DNA of 64,000 nt from Puccinellia tenuiflora (Eukaryota; Streptophyta; Magnoliopsida; Poales; Poaceae): the NCBI GenBank assembly GCA_012064385.1, contig QRDG01002530.1, forward strand, positions 1 to 64,000, read 5' to 3'. Of this stretch, positions 22,978 through 33,859 are shown piece by piece. Below the pieces are notes generated by a model, which did not search any database, was not told the DNA's origin, and saw nothing but the letters and a program-made list of their open reading frames with translations. Made by a program: the position numbers and the translations under genes. Position 1 is the first letter of the stretch. Each line of letters begins with the position of its first letter.

Positions 22978-24028
22978 GCTTGTCCTTCAACAATCAACAG
23001 GCTCGGGATAGGTAATGATTTTGATTTATTATGCAACAATGTTGGTATCCGTCACTTTGTTATGCACGAGGTACCAACCTATCGCCGACTGACGCTGGAG
23101 TTCTTAAGCACCTTCGAGCACACCGTCAACGCCTTTCATTGCAATGACCTCAAAGAATGAATGAAGTTCCAGCTTATGAACAACTCCTATGACATGACTA
23201 TTACTGAATGGTGCAACCGTTTCGGATTCGTCAACAACAATGGTCATACTCGCACAAGTAATAGTATTCTCGACCCTCCACCGCATGAATATTTCAAATT
23301 AATGACTTTCCATAGCCACACTTACAAGGGAGGAAATATAGAGTGTCCTGCTATTCTCTACTTTTTATATGTTCTTGCTAACACTTTGCAGGCATGCGGC
23401 GAATTTACCTATGTCAATGAGGATGAGATGCTCATCCTAGCTAAAGCCGCACAACTACAAACAACAATGACTCCAAATCTGGGGACTATACTTCTATTCC
23501 ATCTCCACCGACGAGCAGACAAAAACCACGGACCCATCACTTGTGGAGGGGTCATCACCATCCTCGCCAATGCACTAGGAATTGATTTGGGTCGTCTAGC
23601 CCCAACTCACCGGCGAGAGGTATGTCGCTCTTCCCACAGTGAGAGCCGCAGGTATGGTTACTACAAACAAAGGTAGACTATACATTCGCATACCTGGAGC
23701 CGGACACTTAGTTCCCACTCCTATGCCTAACTTGTTCTCTATCGAGAATGGACAGCTACACTATGACTTGCAGGGCATTGAAGAGGAAGTTGAGCCCGAG
23801 GCCGTGACGCCCTAGGACAACAACATAGAAGCAGAGGAGCCCGAGGAGGAGGCATACATACCGCCACCATATGCCACCAATGAAGACATCAATGAGCTTG
23901 GAGATCACATCACCAACATAAGCAACCTCACCAACGATCTCCGTAACACTTCTTTCAACTTATCTCAACAATTTTATGATTGGGGCAATGGTTGGGCGCC
24001 GGGTAGTTTTTCGCCACCACCACAATGA

Positions 24029-25573
24029 TCTCCCATGTGTTCAATGTTTAAGCTTGGGGAGGTTGTTGTCACTTCTACATCAAGAGGTGGTGACATGTAT
24101 CTTTTATTTTTGCTTTCAAATTTCGAGGTTGTGTTCTTAGCACTTGCATTGGAGTACTCTCCAATGTTCTTGTTTTTGCTTTCTTTTATATTTTTTGTTC
24201 TTGTTTGATAGTCTTATTTTTGTTGCCAGTTTTCTATTCTTAAAAACGTTTCTAGAAAATCACTTTTTTTTCCTTTTGTCATTATTCTTTCTGGATGTTT
24301 CCAATATTATCATTTGCAGAAGAGTGATGCACTCTGAGTTTTCAAGAAACACGTCCTAAGGAAGAGAGGAATATTTCATTGACAAAAGGTATGTCTTGTG
24401 TCTCCCTCTTTTTGAAAGCTGAATGCTTGTTTATAAATTGTTATTTTCAAGAAGTTGTTATATGATGTGGGAAGCAAGTCTTGATAGGTAGAGTAAGATT
24501 TTTATTCACATGGTTATTTAGTATTGTTGCTCTTACTCTATTTTCTTTTAGTGAACCATGTCTTGCCAAAGTAATTAACTACATAAATTTAATGAATGAG
24601 AAAAAGTCTTTTACAAAAGGCTTGGTTGTCTTAGAAATTTGCTTGAAGAGTTTAGTTTTGGGGTTACTCAACCACACAGTTTTAATGTTGAATTGACTCT
24701 TATATTGCCTTTGAAAGAGAATTTTCTGATAGAACGTATGCTTAGTTGTAAAGTGAGATTCATGCTAAAGTCTGCTATGTTAATCATAAGTAACAGATAT
24801 TGCTTTACGCGTGTCTCTACACTTTGTTGCACTCATGGGATGCTGACAACTCCACTACCCTACGAACAATCTACTAGACATTACTGTCAGATTTCGGCTA
24901 TGAGTTGATTTAAACATCTGTAAGAGCAATGTTATGATGTGTAAATTTCTCACCATTTTCTTGAGTGTTTTTGCTAGCTGGTTGGACACTCCACTGACTC
25001 TTGAGCAATCAAAAACATTAAGAGGAAAACCTCATCTATGTGTCATGAGTGCATCGCAGTTGTGACACCGTCGCAACCCAACCTAGCCTTTACATATTTC
25101 ATGAAACATTTACAACCTTCGGCATGGTCTCACTACTACTTTAGCTAACTGTTCTTGATAGTCAATGAAAAAGAAGAGTGCACTATAGAGTCTTTAATTT
25201 ATTTCAGTGGGTGTTAATGAGTACCCCTTAACTATGCTTTTTTCAAACATACTCTCGCATTCTTAATATGATGTTCATGATATTCCTAAATTGTTCCTTG
25301 GTAGGCAAGTGTTCTTTAAAAGAAGTAGATTAATTGTTGCAATTATAAATGTCCCCGTTAATATAACTTTTATTCTATGTGTCTTGGCTTACCGAAACTC
25401 TTATAATATCTTGTTGTCACACTATTTGTATTAAGTTTTCAGTTGAAGAAAGAGTGAGACATCAGACTACCAATTGTAAGTGAACTAAACTTCTTGTTAT
25501 TTTGGTTTAAACATTGAGTTCCTTATGATTTTATTACTTGCTCGGGACGATCAAGGTTTAAGCTTGGGGATGT
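24029..25573 (+). other. 3' untranslated part of the Athila-like element with polypurine-like tract
   Basis: No coding sequence is recognised. AAGCTTGGGGA occurs at 24050-24060 and AAGCTTGGGGATG at 25560-25572, the latter one base before the 3' LTR, so it probably includes the polypurine tract. The remainder is T-rich and non-coding. Confidence 0.6.
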
Positions 25574-26867
25574 TGATGCGTGTAAATTATACACATCTTT
25601 ATTCACTGCTTAAACCATATCTTCATCATTTATTTGACAAGATATATACTCTATACCTACCACTAATCACTAATATGCAATCAATTGCAAAATCTCTTTG
25701 TCATGATTTTTATCTGCTGTTTTGGACGTGGAAATCAACGGAAATCTGGTAGAAAAGGAAGGAAATGATCAAGGGAGAAAACGCCAGATCATGCCCTCAC
25801 CTAATCAGAGCGACCGTCAGATCAAGCCCTCGAAAAGTCATCAAAGGGTCGAGGGCTAATTCGCATTAGAAGGCCTCCGAAAACCTAATTTCGTCCGCTG
25901 CTACTATAACAAGGGGAGGAAACAGCTACCAAAAGGGTGACATCACCCATCACCATGCCGCCATCACGCCGCCGCATCCATTCATCATCACCACCACGAA
26001 GTGTTGTCGCATCTCCACACCACCATCACCACAATAGACATAGCCATTCTACTTTGTATTCTTGATCTCATCGCGATTGGCAATATTGTAAGAACTATCA
26101 TTATTTCAATCCAAGTACTATTTACAACAATATTTTCTATTAATGATATGATCGCGATGTGTGAGTAGTCCACTCCGGCTAAGGGTTGAGGCCTAGCCTC
26201 GTAGTTATGTGCAATTTATTATCCATCGGATGTTAGCTTAATGAGTTCTTTATGTTATACTTGTACGTGTTTGTATCTATGCCTCGCTCTTAGGACTTGT
26301 CAGGTACCCAAGACTCCGAGGAGTGATCAAGGTGTAGGTATGACGAGGGATGCGTGGAAGGCTAACAGCGAAACCCAGTGAAAGCAAGGGGAGTACAATA
26401 GCCGAAAGTAATTCTCTTAGGAGCAACAATGATGTCATAGTACTTAATGCTTTTGTCTGTTAATTCTTAAATACCAAGGCAACCCCGCGAGACGGATTAG
26501 GGCTAGTGGTTGGACAAATGCTCTATGGTAACCAGTGCTCTGAGCCATAGTGATTTATGGACAAATTGCCTACATATACTATATAACATGAGAATTAATT
26601 ATTACTAATTGTTTGCATTCTTATCTTATTTATCCCATGGAACTAACGCACTGCTGTAGGTGAAACCTGAAGCCCTGGACTATTTTAATCCATTGAGAAC
26701 AACCCTTTCAGAAAAAAGATTGGTCCGGTGAAATGTGAATTTAATAGAACTTTCTTAGACTTGTTGACTAACCTTATCAAGCACATATTTCTAGATTCGA
26801 TAAACCCTGGGTCTCTTAGGGGAAAAAGCTACGTACTGCAATCCGATAATCCGGATCGAAGGTATCA
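25574..26867 (+). repeat. 3' LTR of the Athila-like element
   Basis: TGATGCG...GGTATCA, 1294 bp, partner of 5128-6427 and followed by ACCGT. Confidence 0.87.
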
Positions 26868-26872
26868 ACCGT

Positions 26873-27514
26873 TCTACAAGATATTAGGAAATGTTCTTGG
26901 CCCATTGATCCCGTCTAGATAATTTATGTTAAATATAAACATTATATTTTTTCATTACAAATCAATATGTCAAAACAACAACAAACTTGTATCTACATAA
27001 TTCTCATATGTTTCCATTTTTATTTTGGTGAGAAAGGTGAAGGGTGGACATGGGATCAACCGGCTTGGTACGGACAAATTGGGTCTAGAGTGGGTTCCAT
27101 GAAGAAGAAAGTCATTACCGAGTTAGTGACTTACATCATGTTCCGTGCTATAGTATACGTGATGTTGCAAATAGTTTCAATGTTTTATAGGCCCAAAGAA
27201 CTTATATTGAAAAGGAGGGAAGCCTCCAACCCATAAACTGATTGGTGCGCAATACCATACGTTATTGCCGGATATCATTTGAGTACAATGTTCTAATGCT
27301 CCATTGAGTCAGAAAAAGAGAGAACCGTAATAAGATTACAACAGACAATTATGCATTTCTAATCCTATTATTAGCCCGCCGACCTAATCGGTTGAAGTCC
27401 TCATGCTAGCTACCATCTCCTGGTGGCTGCACCCAGACTAAAATATATCCCACGCCTCGGCACGCTGCAGTAAGGACCGCATAAAGATCCAGTGGGTAAG
27501 CATACATCATCGTA
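26873..27514. other. Spacer between the Athila-like and CACTA elements
   Basis: No gene recognised. The segment 27042-27140 (catgggatcaaccggctt..., ggttccatgaag...) resembles 4991-5100 left of the Athila-like nest and, more weakly, 3109-3150. This suggests diverged copies of an older repeat. An 89-codon open frame at 26967-27236 crosses it without known similarity. Confidence 0.45.
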
Positions 27515-27750
27515 CACTAGTGGAAAAATGGTCTTTGGGAAGGGGGGGAGCCATTAGGCCCGGTTCAGTGACAAACCGGGACCAATGCCTGGCATTGGTC
27601 CCGGTTCGACCGGCCAGGGTCCCATGAGGCATTGGTCCCGGTTGGGCCAGGGGCATTAGTCCCGGTTCGTGCTGTCAACCGCGGCTAAAGCTCCCTCAGA
27701 GCATTAGTCCTGGTTGACAGCACGAACCGGGACTAATAGTCCCTTGCCTA
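27515..27750 (+). repeat. CACTA left terminus and subterminal repeats
   Basis: The terminal inverted repeat CACTAGTGGAAAA is followed by repeated units such as TTGGTCCCGGTT and AACCGGGACTAAT in both orientations. In CACTA elements these are the sites bound by the TNPA-type protein. Confidence 0.9.
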
Positions 27751-28075
27751 TATAAAGCCAGCCAGCTTCTACTCCTATATTTTTTCTGCTAGGAGGTGTG
27801 AGAGGTGGGTGCTAGTTTGTTTTCCTTTGCTATGCACTAGAGGTGTTCGATGAAATGCCCGAGCCACATTTAAGTTCACACAAAATGATATGAGGTGCCC
27901 GAGCCACCCTAGGCTTTGTCCTCTCTTTCTCCATCGATCGAGGTTAATTAGCAACCTTTGTCCTTTTCATCTGTAATTGATACAAATTTTGCATGTGTCG
28001 ATATACGGTGGTCATTTCAGTATTCAAGATGTTATTCTAATAGTATTTGATAAACTTAATTATATGATATACAGA

Positions 28076-31000
28076 TGGATGAACGGCAGCGATGGATGTA
28101 CGGCGACCGACGCAGTTCCGATTTTATTGCCAGGCATGCATAAATTTATCCATGTGGCTGAGGCAAATAAAGAGGATGGTTTTATGCCTTGTCCATGTGT
28201 GGACTGTCGGAACGTTAAGGAGCACTCTTCCTCGAGAACCCTTCAAGGCCACCTGCTTCGGAGAGGTTTCATGCCGAGCTATAATTGTTGGACCAAGCAT
28301 GGAGAAAGAGGGGTTATGATGGAAGACAATGAAGAAGAAAAGGATGATCAGAACTATCCTATGTTCCCTGAAGAATACGGTGATACTGCGATGGAAGACA
28401 ATGAAGAAGAAGGAGGTGAAGAACAACGGGCGTCAGATGAGCCCGATGATGGTCTTGGTCGGGTCATTTCTGATGCAAAACGCACTGGAATTGCTGAAAT
28501 GGAAGGCAGAGACTGGTTTATCTGACAAGGGATTTGATAAGTTACTGAAAATAATAAAGCCGAAGCTTCCAAAGGATAACAAATTGCCCGAGACTACGTA
28601 CGAAGCAAAGAAGGCTATCTGCCCTCTAGGATTAGATGTGTAGAAGATACATGCATCAATGACTGCATCCTTTACCGCGGTGAGGAGTACGAGAATTTGG
28701 ATGCATGTCCGGTATGCACTGCATTGCGGTACAAGATCAGACAAGATGACCCTGGTGATGTTGAGGGCAATGACGAGCCCCCCCAGGAAGAGGATTTCTG
28801 CTAAGTTTATGTGGTATGCTCCTATAATACCACGGTTGTAACGTCTGTTCAGAAACAAAGAGCATGCCAGGTTGTTGCGATGGCACAAAGAAGAGCGTAA
28901 GAAAGACGGGAAGTTGAGACACCCCGCTGATGGGTCGCAGTGGAGAAAAATCGAGAGAGAGTTCTCGGACTTTGCAGGTGACGCAAGGAACTTATGGTTT
29001 GGTCTAAGTACAGACGGTATGAATCCTTTTGGGGAGCAGAGCTGCAGTCACAGCACCTGGCCCGTGACTCTATGTATCTACAACCTTCCTCCTTGGTTGT
29101 GCATAAAGCGGAAGTTCATTATGATGCCCGTTCTCATCCAAGGCCCGAAGCAACCCGGCAACGACATTGATGTGTACCTAAGGCCATTAGTTGATGAACT
29201 TTTGCAGCTGTGGGCCATACCAGGTGTACGTGTGTGGGATGAGCACAAACAGATGGAATTTGACCTATAAGCGTCGCTGTTCGTAAGTATCAATGATTAG
29301 CCTGCTCTTAGTAACATTTTAGGACAGTCAAACAAGGGATACAACGCATGCACGCACTGTTTAGATAAGACTAAAGGTACATATTTGGAAAAATGTAAGA
29401 AGGTCGTGTACCTGGGGTGTCATCAATTTCTTCTAGCCAATCATCCCGTAAGAAAGAAAGTCAAGTATTTCAAAGGTGAGGCAGATCACCGGAAGAAGAC
29501 TAACCTCCCTGATGGTGATGCTATATTTGGTATGGTCAAGGACATATAAGCAATCTTTGGAAAGGGTCCTGGAGGTCAATCTGTTCCGAAAGACGTCGCT
29601 ACCAGACACGCGCCCATGTGGAAGAAGAAATCTATATTTTGGGAGCTACCCTATTGGAAAGTCCTACAGGTCCGGTCTTCAATCGACGTGATGCACGTGA
29701 CAAAGAATCTTTGCGTGAACCTTCTAGGCTTCCTCGGCGTGTATGGGAAGACAAAAGATACACCGGAAGCACGGGAGGACCAGCAGCATATGAAAGACCC
29801 AAACAACAAGCATACGGATAAAGGGTGTCATTACTTAAGCAGCTACGCTCTTACGAAAGCAGAGAAGAAAATATTTTTTGAATGCCTGACCAGTATCAAG
29901 GTCCCGGCTGGCTTCTCATCAAATATAAAGAGAATAATAAATATGGCAGATAAAAAATTCCAAAACCTGAAGTCTCATGATTGCCACGTGATTATGACGC
30001 AGTTGCTTCTGATTGCATTGAGGGGGCTTCTATCGAAAAATGTTCGAGTACCCATTGTGAAGCTATGTGCATTTCTCAATGCAATATCTTAGAAGGTAAT
30101 CGATCAAGAAAGTCTGACAAGGTTACAGAAGGATGTGGTCCCATGTCTTGTTAGTTTTGAGTTGGTGTTCCCCAATCATTTTTCAATATTATGACGCATC
30201 TCCTGGTTCACCTAGTCGACGAGATTGCAATTCTCGGTCATGTATTTCTACACAATATGTTCCCCTTCGAGAGGTTCTTGGGAGTCTTGAAGAAATATGT
30301 TCATAACCGTGCTAGGCCAGAAGGAAGCATCTCCAAAGGCTATGGAACGAAGGAGGTCATTGAGTTTTGTGTTGACTTTATTCCCGACATTAAGTCGATT
30401 GGTCTTCCTGAATCGCGGCATGAGGGGAGACTTAGTGGAAAAGGCACGCTAGGAAAGAAAGCAATGATATGTAGGGACGAACATTCTTTCACTCAAGCAC
30501 ACTACACAGTTCTACAAAGTTCCACCTTCGTGGCTCCGTATATTGAGGTACACAAGAATAGTGTACGCTCCAAAAACCCAGATAAGTCTGACTCCTGGAT
30601 TAAACAAAAACACATGGAGACTTTCGGCAGTTGGTTGCGATTACATCTCATGAATGACACCGATGTTGGAGATCAACTCTACTTATTGTCCGAGTCACCA
30701 TCTTCAACTGTATTGACTTTCCAAGGGTACGAGATAAATAGGAATACATTTTACACGATCGCCCAAGATAAAAAGAGTACCAACCAAAACAGTGGTGTTC
30801 GCTTTGATGCAACATACGAGAATGGACAAAAGGACACATACTATGGTTACATAGAGGAGATATGGGAACTTGACTATGGACCTACTTTTAAGGTCCCTTT
30901 GTTTTGGTGCAGTTGGGTCAACATGAATGGAGAAGGGTTAAAGGTAGACCAGTTGTACGGAATAACAACAGTGGATCTCAGGAATCTTGCGTACAGAGAC

Positions 31001-31288
31001 GAACCATTCGTCCTAGTCAATGATGTGGCTCAGGTTTTCTATGTGAAGGAGATGAGCTCCAGACCGAAAAAAAGAAAATATAAGGAAACAAATACATCAC
31101 ACGATGAGCCAAAGCGTCACATAGTTCTTTCAGGAAAAAGAAACATCGTGGGAGTCGAGGACAAGACAGACATGTCAGCAGACTATAATAAGTTTGATGA
31201 AATTCCGCCCTTCACAGTGAAAACTGACCCAAGCATCCCGTTACATAATGAAGAAACTCCATGGTTACGGCCGAAAAAACGATCATAG
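28076..31288 (+). pseudogene. TNPD-type CACTA transposase, degenerate
   Basis: Domain order matches En/Spm TNPD. A Transpos_assoc-like N-terminus lies at about 28076-28330 (MPCPCVDCRN, GFMPSYNCW), then an acidic linker, then the Transposase_21 catalytic region at about 28640-30090 (LWFGLSTDGMNPF, LPPWLCIKRKFIMMP, SSIDVMHVTKNLC). DUF4218-like sequence is at about 30190-30420 (MFPFERFLGVLKKYVHNRARPEG) and DUF4216-like sequence at about 30600-31060 (YGYIEEIWELDY, FWCSWV). Interruptions are a frame change near 28500-28525, a TAG near 28640, TAA near 29268 and 29547, TAG near 30090 and a stop near 30192. The last part (30191-31288) remains open for 365 codons. Some breaks could be introns, but not all. 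Confidence 0.88.
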
Positions 31289-32011
31289 CGATCATGATCT
31301 AAGTATGAGTGTAATAATATATTAAACAATTTATGTATGAGTGTTCTCAAAACCTTTTTATGTATGAGTGTTGTCAAATGCATTACACAATATATGTATG
31401 ATCGAGTGTTCCCAAATGCATTAAACCTTTTATGTAATTTGTATTCGGTCGATTATCTGAAGGATTTCTGTATAGAACAAAACACACGGTTTCACCTGCA
31501 TACATCCCAACGGTGGCTCATGAGTGCCTGCAGCTGGTCGCCGTCGTCCTCAGCCATGCAGCAGCGGGCAGGAGAGCGTCCACTTGCGCATCGTGCCGGC
31601 TCCGCTTCACTCTTTCTGCTGCAACAAAAACTGGTGAGAAGTTCGTCGTCGCCTTGGTCTGTCGAGAGAGAAGCCTACCCATTTTAAACGGGCATTCGAT
31701 CCAAGCAGCGGCAAGACTTCTCTGATGATCTGCAACCGTCCCAACAAGTGTTGGGGATATACCAGATCATCAAAGAAGCCCTTACCGCTGGTTCCCAAAA
31801 GTGTTACATATCATCACAGTTGATGGCTGTGAAGTGTACTCCTGCCTCTCTTATAGACATGCCTCTCCGAGTGACTCCCTCCGGTTGGATATTTATATCT
31901 GGCAACTCTTCACCTTTTTAGTCCCGGTTGGTAGCTGGAACCGGGAGTAAAGGAGCGTTGTTATGTGTGCCTTATCTTCACCTTTTTAGTACCGGTTGGT
32001 AGCGTTCGAAA
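31289..32011. other. Non-coding spacer inside the CACTA element
   Basis: No gene is supported. Two short copies of the subterminal-type motif occur (AGTCCCGGTTGGTAGC near 31919 and AGTACCGGTTGGTAGC near 31988), unusual this far from the element ends. Confidence 0.5.
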
Positions 32012-32542
32012 GAAACACACGATTCGTGTGCTTCTGATCCAACGGCTCACATGCGCTCGAAGGAAACACACGATCCGTGTGCTTCTGATCCAACGGCTCA
32101 CAAGCGCTTTAAAGAAACACACGATCCGTGGGCTTCCGATCAAACAGCTTACAAGCGCTCGAAGGAAACACACGATCCGTGTGCTTCTGATCCAACGGCT
32201 CACAAGCGCTCTAAAGAAACACACGATCCGTGTGCTTCTGATCAAACGACTCACAAGCGCTCGAAGGAAACACACGATCCGTGTGCTTCTGATCCAACGG
32301 CTCACAAGCACTCTAAAGAAACACACGATCCATGTGCTTCCGATCAAACGGCTCACAAGCGCTCAAAAGAAACACACGATCCGTGTACTTCCGATCAAAC
32401 GGCTCACAAGCGCTCGAAGGAAACACACGATCCGTGTGCTTCTGATCCAACGGCTCACAAGCGATCTAAAGAAACACACGATCCGTGTGCTTCCAATCAA
32501 ACGGCTCACAAGTGCTCGAAGGAAACACACGATCCGTGTGCT
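32012..32542 (+). repeat. 51-bp tandem array, about 10.4 copies
   Basis: Units start GAAACACACGATCCGTG at exact 51-base steps from 32012 to 32522. Each contains the imperfect palindrome CACACGATCCGTGTG. Units differ at diagnostic sites (CTGATCCAACGG after CTCGAAG, CCGATCAAACGG after CTCTAAA) and largely alternate, implying amplification as 102-bp dimers. Because 51 is a multiple of three the array is open in several frames (one reading KETHDPCASDPTAHKRS), but its position just before a TATA box argues for a non-coding, promoter-proximal role. Confidence 0.93.
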
Positions 32543-32558
32543 AGCTTCTTGCCATATC

Positions 32559-32569
32559 ACTATATATAT
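32559..32569 (+). promoter_or_regulatory. TATA box of the orphan CACTA ORF
   Basis: ACTATATATATG lies about 65-75 bases upstream of the ATG at 32633 and starts 17 bases after the tandem array. A transcription start near 32590-32600 would give a short leader. Confidence 0.5.
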
Positions 32570-32632
32570 GTAGGCTTGGCCGTCATTGCCATATCACATC
32601 TAAACTCATATCTACAACCTCATCACTCTTTC

Positions 32633-33172
32633 ATGGCTTTTACCGTACTAACCTACCGTCAGGCGGAGGAGCTTTCCGCCTCGAACTACCCCTGCCCGCC
32701 CGGCTACCGCGTCTCCGCCAGCTGGATGCTGAGCGCCGGAGGCGTGCCGGTCCCTCCTGTCCCTCAAGGTGTGGCGCGCCGGGCGGCCATCACGAACCAC
32801 TACTACCTCGAGCTCACACCGGAGCAGCGAATGGATCCGGGCTGGCATCCCGACTACCGCCCGACTTGGGAAGCCTTCTTCATCAATCGGCGTGAGAGGG
32901 CACTCGCCAGGTACGAGGGGGACGGCCCGCCTCCTTCGGACTTCAACGAGGCCGGCCGTCGGCTATGGTGGGTTGGCCGGACTCTCCAGGACGTTATGAA
33001 CTACATCACGGCCGGCGATAACCCCCGCCTACGCTACCCTAACATTCAGTCCGGGGGTGCTCACCCGTCGAGGTTCGAGCCACGAGTGTCGTATGAGTAC
33101 GATGTCATCGACGATGACGATGACGGCAACTATGAGTACGAGTATTATAGGCCTAGGCAGGAGTATGACTAA
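32633..33172 (+). CDS. Orphan 179-residue protein in the CACTA element
   Basis: Intact single-exon frame starting MAFTVLTYRQAEELSAS, with a Pro-rich N-terminal third, a central HYYLELTPEQRMDPGWHPDY / WEAFFINRRERALARYEG block, and an acidic, Tyr-rich tail (DDDDDGNYEYEYYRPRQEYD). I recognise no domain and assign no function. The ATG at 32633 is preferred over the longer in-frame reading through the tandem array because a TATA box and short leader intervene. The central block resembles a folded domain with several Trp and Arg. Unlike the neighbouring transposase genes it has no stop or frameshift. Confidence 0.6.
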   Translation: MAFTVLTYRQAEELSASNYPCPPGYRVSASWMLSAGGVPVPPVPQGVARRAAITNHYYLELTPEQRMDPGWHPDYRPTWEAFFINRRERALARYEGDGPPPSDFNEAGRRLWWVGRTLQDVMNYITAGDNPRLRYPNIQSGGAHPSRFEPRVSYEYDVIDDDDDGNYEYEYYRPRQEYD

Positions 33173-33629
33173 GATTGTTAGGACAACTGATCCACTGTTA
33201 TCATTCTGTACCGTTGGAGCTCAAATTTAAACACTTTTCATGTTGAAATTTTAGTGAGATTCAATAATATGGCAAAAATAGATATGAATTAATTAAATAG
33301 ATATAAATTAAATGAATATATATATTATATAAATAGATAGATTACATTTTTTATCAACAATTTGATATTTTAATTGCATTTTTTCTGATAAACATATGAA
33401 AAGATGTTGAATTTATAAGTTGAATGACTTAATTAAGTTCAAATTCCAAAAATTTTAATTAAATGAATTCACCTCTAATCTCAAACAAAAATGGATTTGT
33501 AATAAATATATAGATTACATTTTTATGAACAATTTGATATATTATTTGCATTTTTCTGATAAACCGATCAAAAGATATTGAATTTATAAGTTTATTACAA
33601 TTCTTAAAAACTTAATTTCCAAAAGGTCT
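33173..33629. other. AT-rich spacer inside the CACTA element
   Basis: No gene recognised. Two similar stretches (33345-33430 and 33515-33600: ACATTTTTTATCAACAATTTGATAT versus a close copy) form a diverged direct duplication of about 170 bases. Confidence 0.5.
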
Positions 33630-33835
33630 TTAGGTCCGGTTCATATTACCAACCGGGACTAAAGGGTATTTTGGCGCGCGCCTTTTCGGTGCCGCCGAAA
33701 ATGACATTTAGGTCCGGTTGGTACCCCCAACCGGGACTAAAGGGTAGGCCTATAGTCCCGGTTGGTGCCTCCAACCGGGCCTAAAGACCCTTTGGTCCCG
33801 GTTGGTGGTACCAACCGGACCTAAAGGCCATTACT
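33630..33835. repeat. Internal block of CCGGTTGG/CCAACCGG repeats in the CACTA element
   Basis: At least four inverted pairs of the type TAGGTCCGGTTGGTA...CCAACCGGGACTAAAG occur in about 200 bases, the same kind as the subterminal repeats but over 5 kb from either end. No CACTA terminus is visible beside them. Confidence 0.85.
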
Positions 33836-33859
33836 TTAAAACTGTCTGCCTCTTCTTCT

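Larger units (their letters stand above)
15336..24028 (+). pseudogene. Third ORF of the Athila-like element, split by a nested retrotransposon
   Basis: Part 1 (15336-15514) begins MNTRSRSRAN. Part 2 resumes at 22978-22982 (the GCTTG duplication) and continues in frame with CPSTINRLGIGNDF, a TGA at 23158-23160, then a second open stretch to 23676. Acidic coding-like sequence goes on to about 24028 in another frame. The pattern is that of the ATHILA ORF-1 family, whose role is unknown although an envelope-like function has been proposed. The nested insertion at 15515-22977 destroyed it. No membrane segment was recognised. Confidence 0.65.
5128..26867 (+). mobile_element. Athila-like LTR retrotransposon hosting two nested insertions
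   Basis: Two related LTRs (5128-6427 and 25574-26867) bound it. The 5-bp flanks ACCAT (5123-5127) and ACCGT (26868-26872) differ at one base. The primer site after the left LTR matches the 3' end of plant tRNA-Asp, usual for Athila. Without the nested insertions (6603-12429 plus one 9-bp duplication, and 15515-22977 plus one 5-bp duplication) the element is about 8.4 kb. Internal order is leader, gag, protease, a spacer with hairpins, a third Athila-type ORF and a polypurine-like tract. No RT, RNase H or integrase was found, so it is non-autonomous or internally deleted. Several nonsense codons look like C-to-T changes. Confidence 0.87.

Noticed and set aside
26967..27236. 89-residue ORF between elements
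   Set aside because: No domain, no promoter or splice context, and it overlaps a diverged repeat.
32012..32542. Possible CRISPR array (regular 51-bp repeats)
   Set aside because: Units are contiguous with no unique spacers, and the setting is a plant CACTA transposon.
31961..32560. Long open frames on both strands across the tandem array
   Set aside because: They exist only because the 51-bp unit is a multiple of three without stops; they reflect the repeat, not coding.
32051..33172. A 373-codon protein joining the array to the orphan ORF
   Set aside because: A TATA box and leader lie between the array and the ATG at 32633, so the shorter protein is preferred; transcript data could reverse this.
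31915..33835. A separate complete CACTA element nested in the large one
   Set aside because: CCGGTT repeats are present, but no CACTA...TAGTG termini or duplication flank the block.
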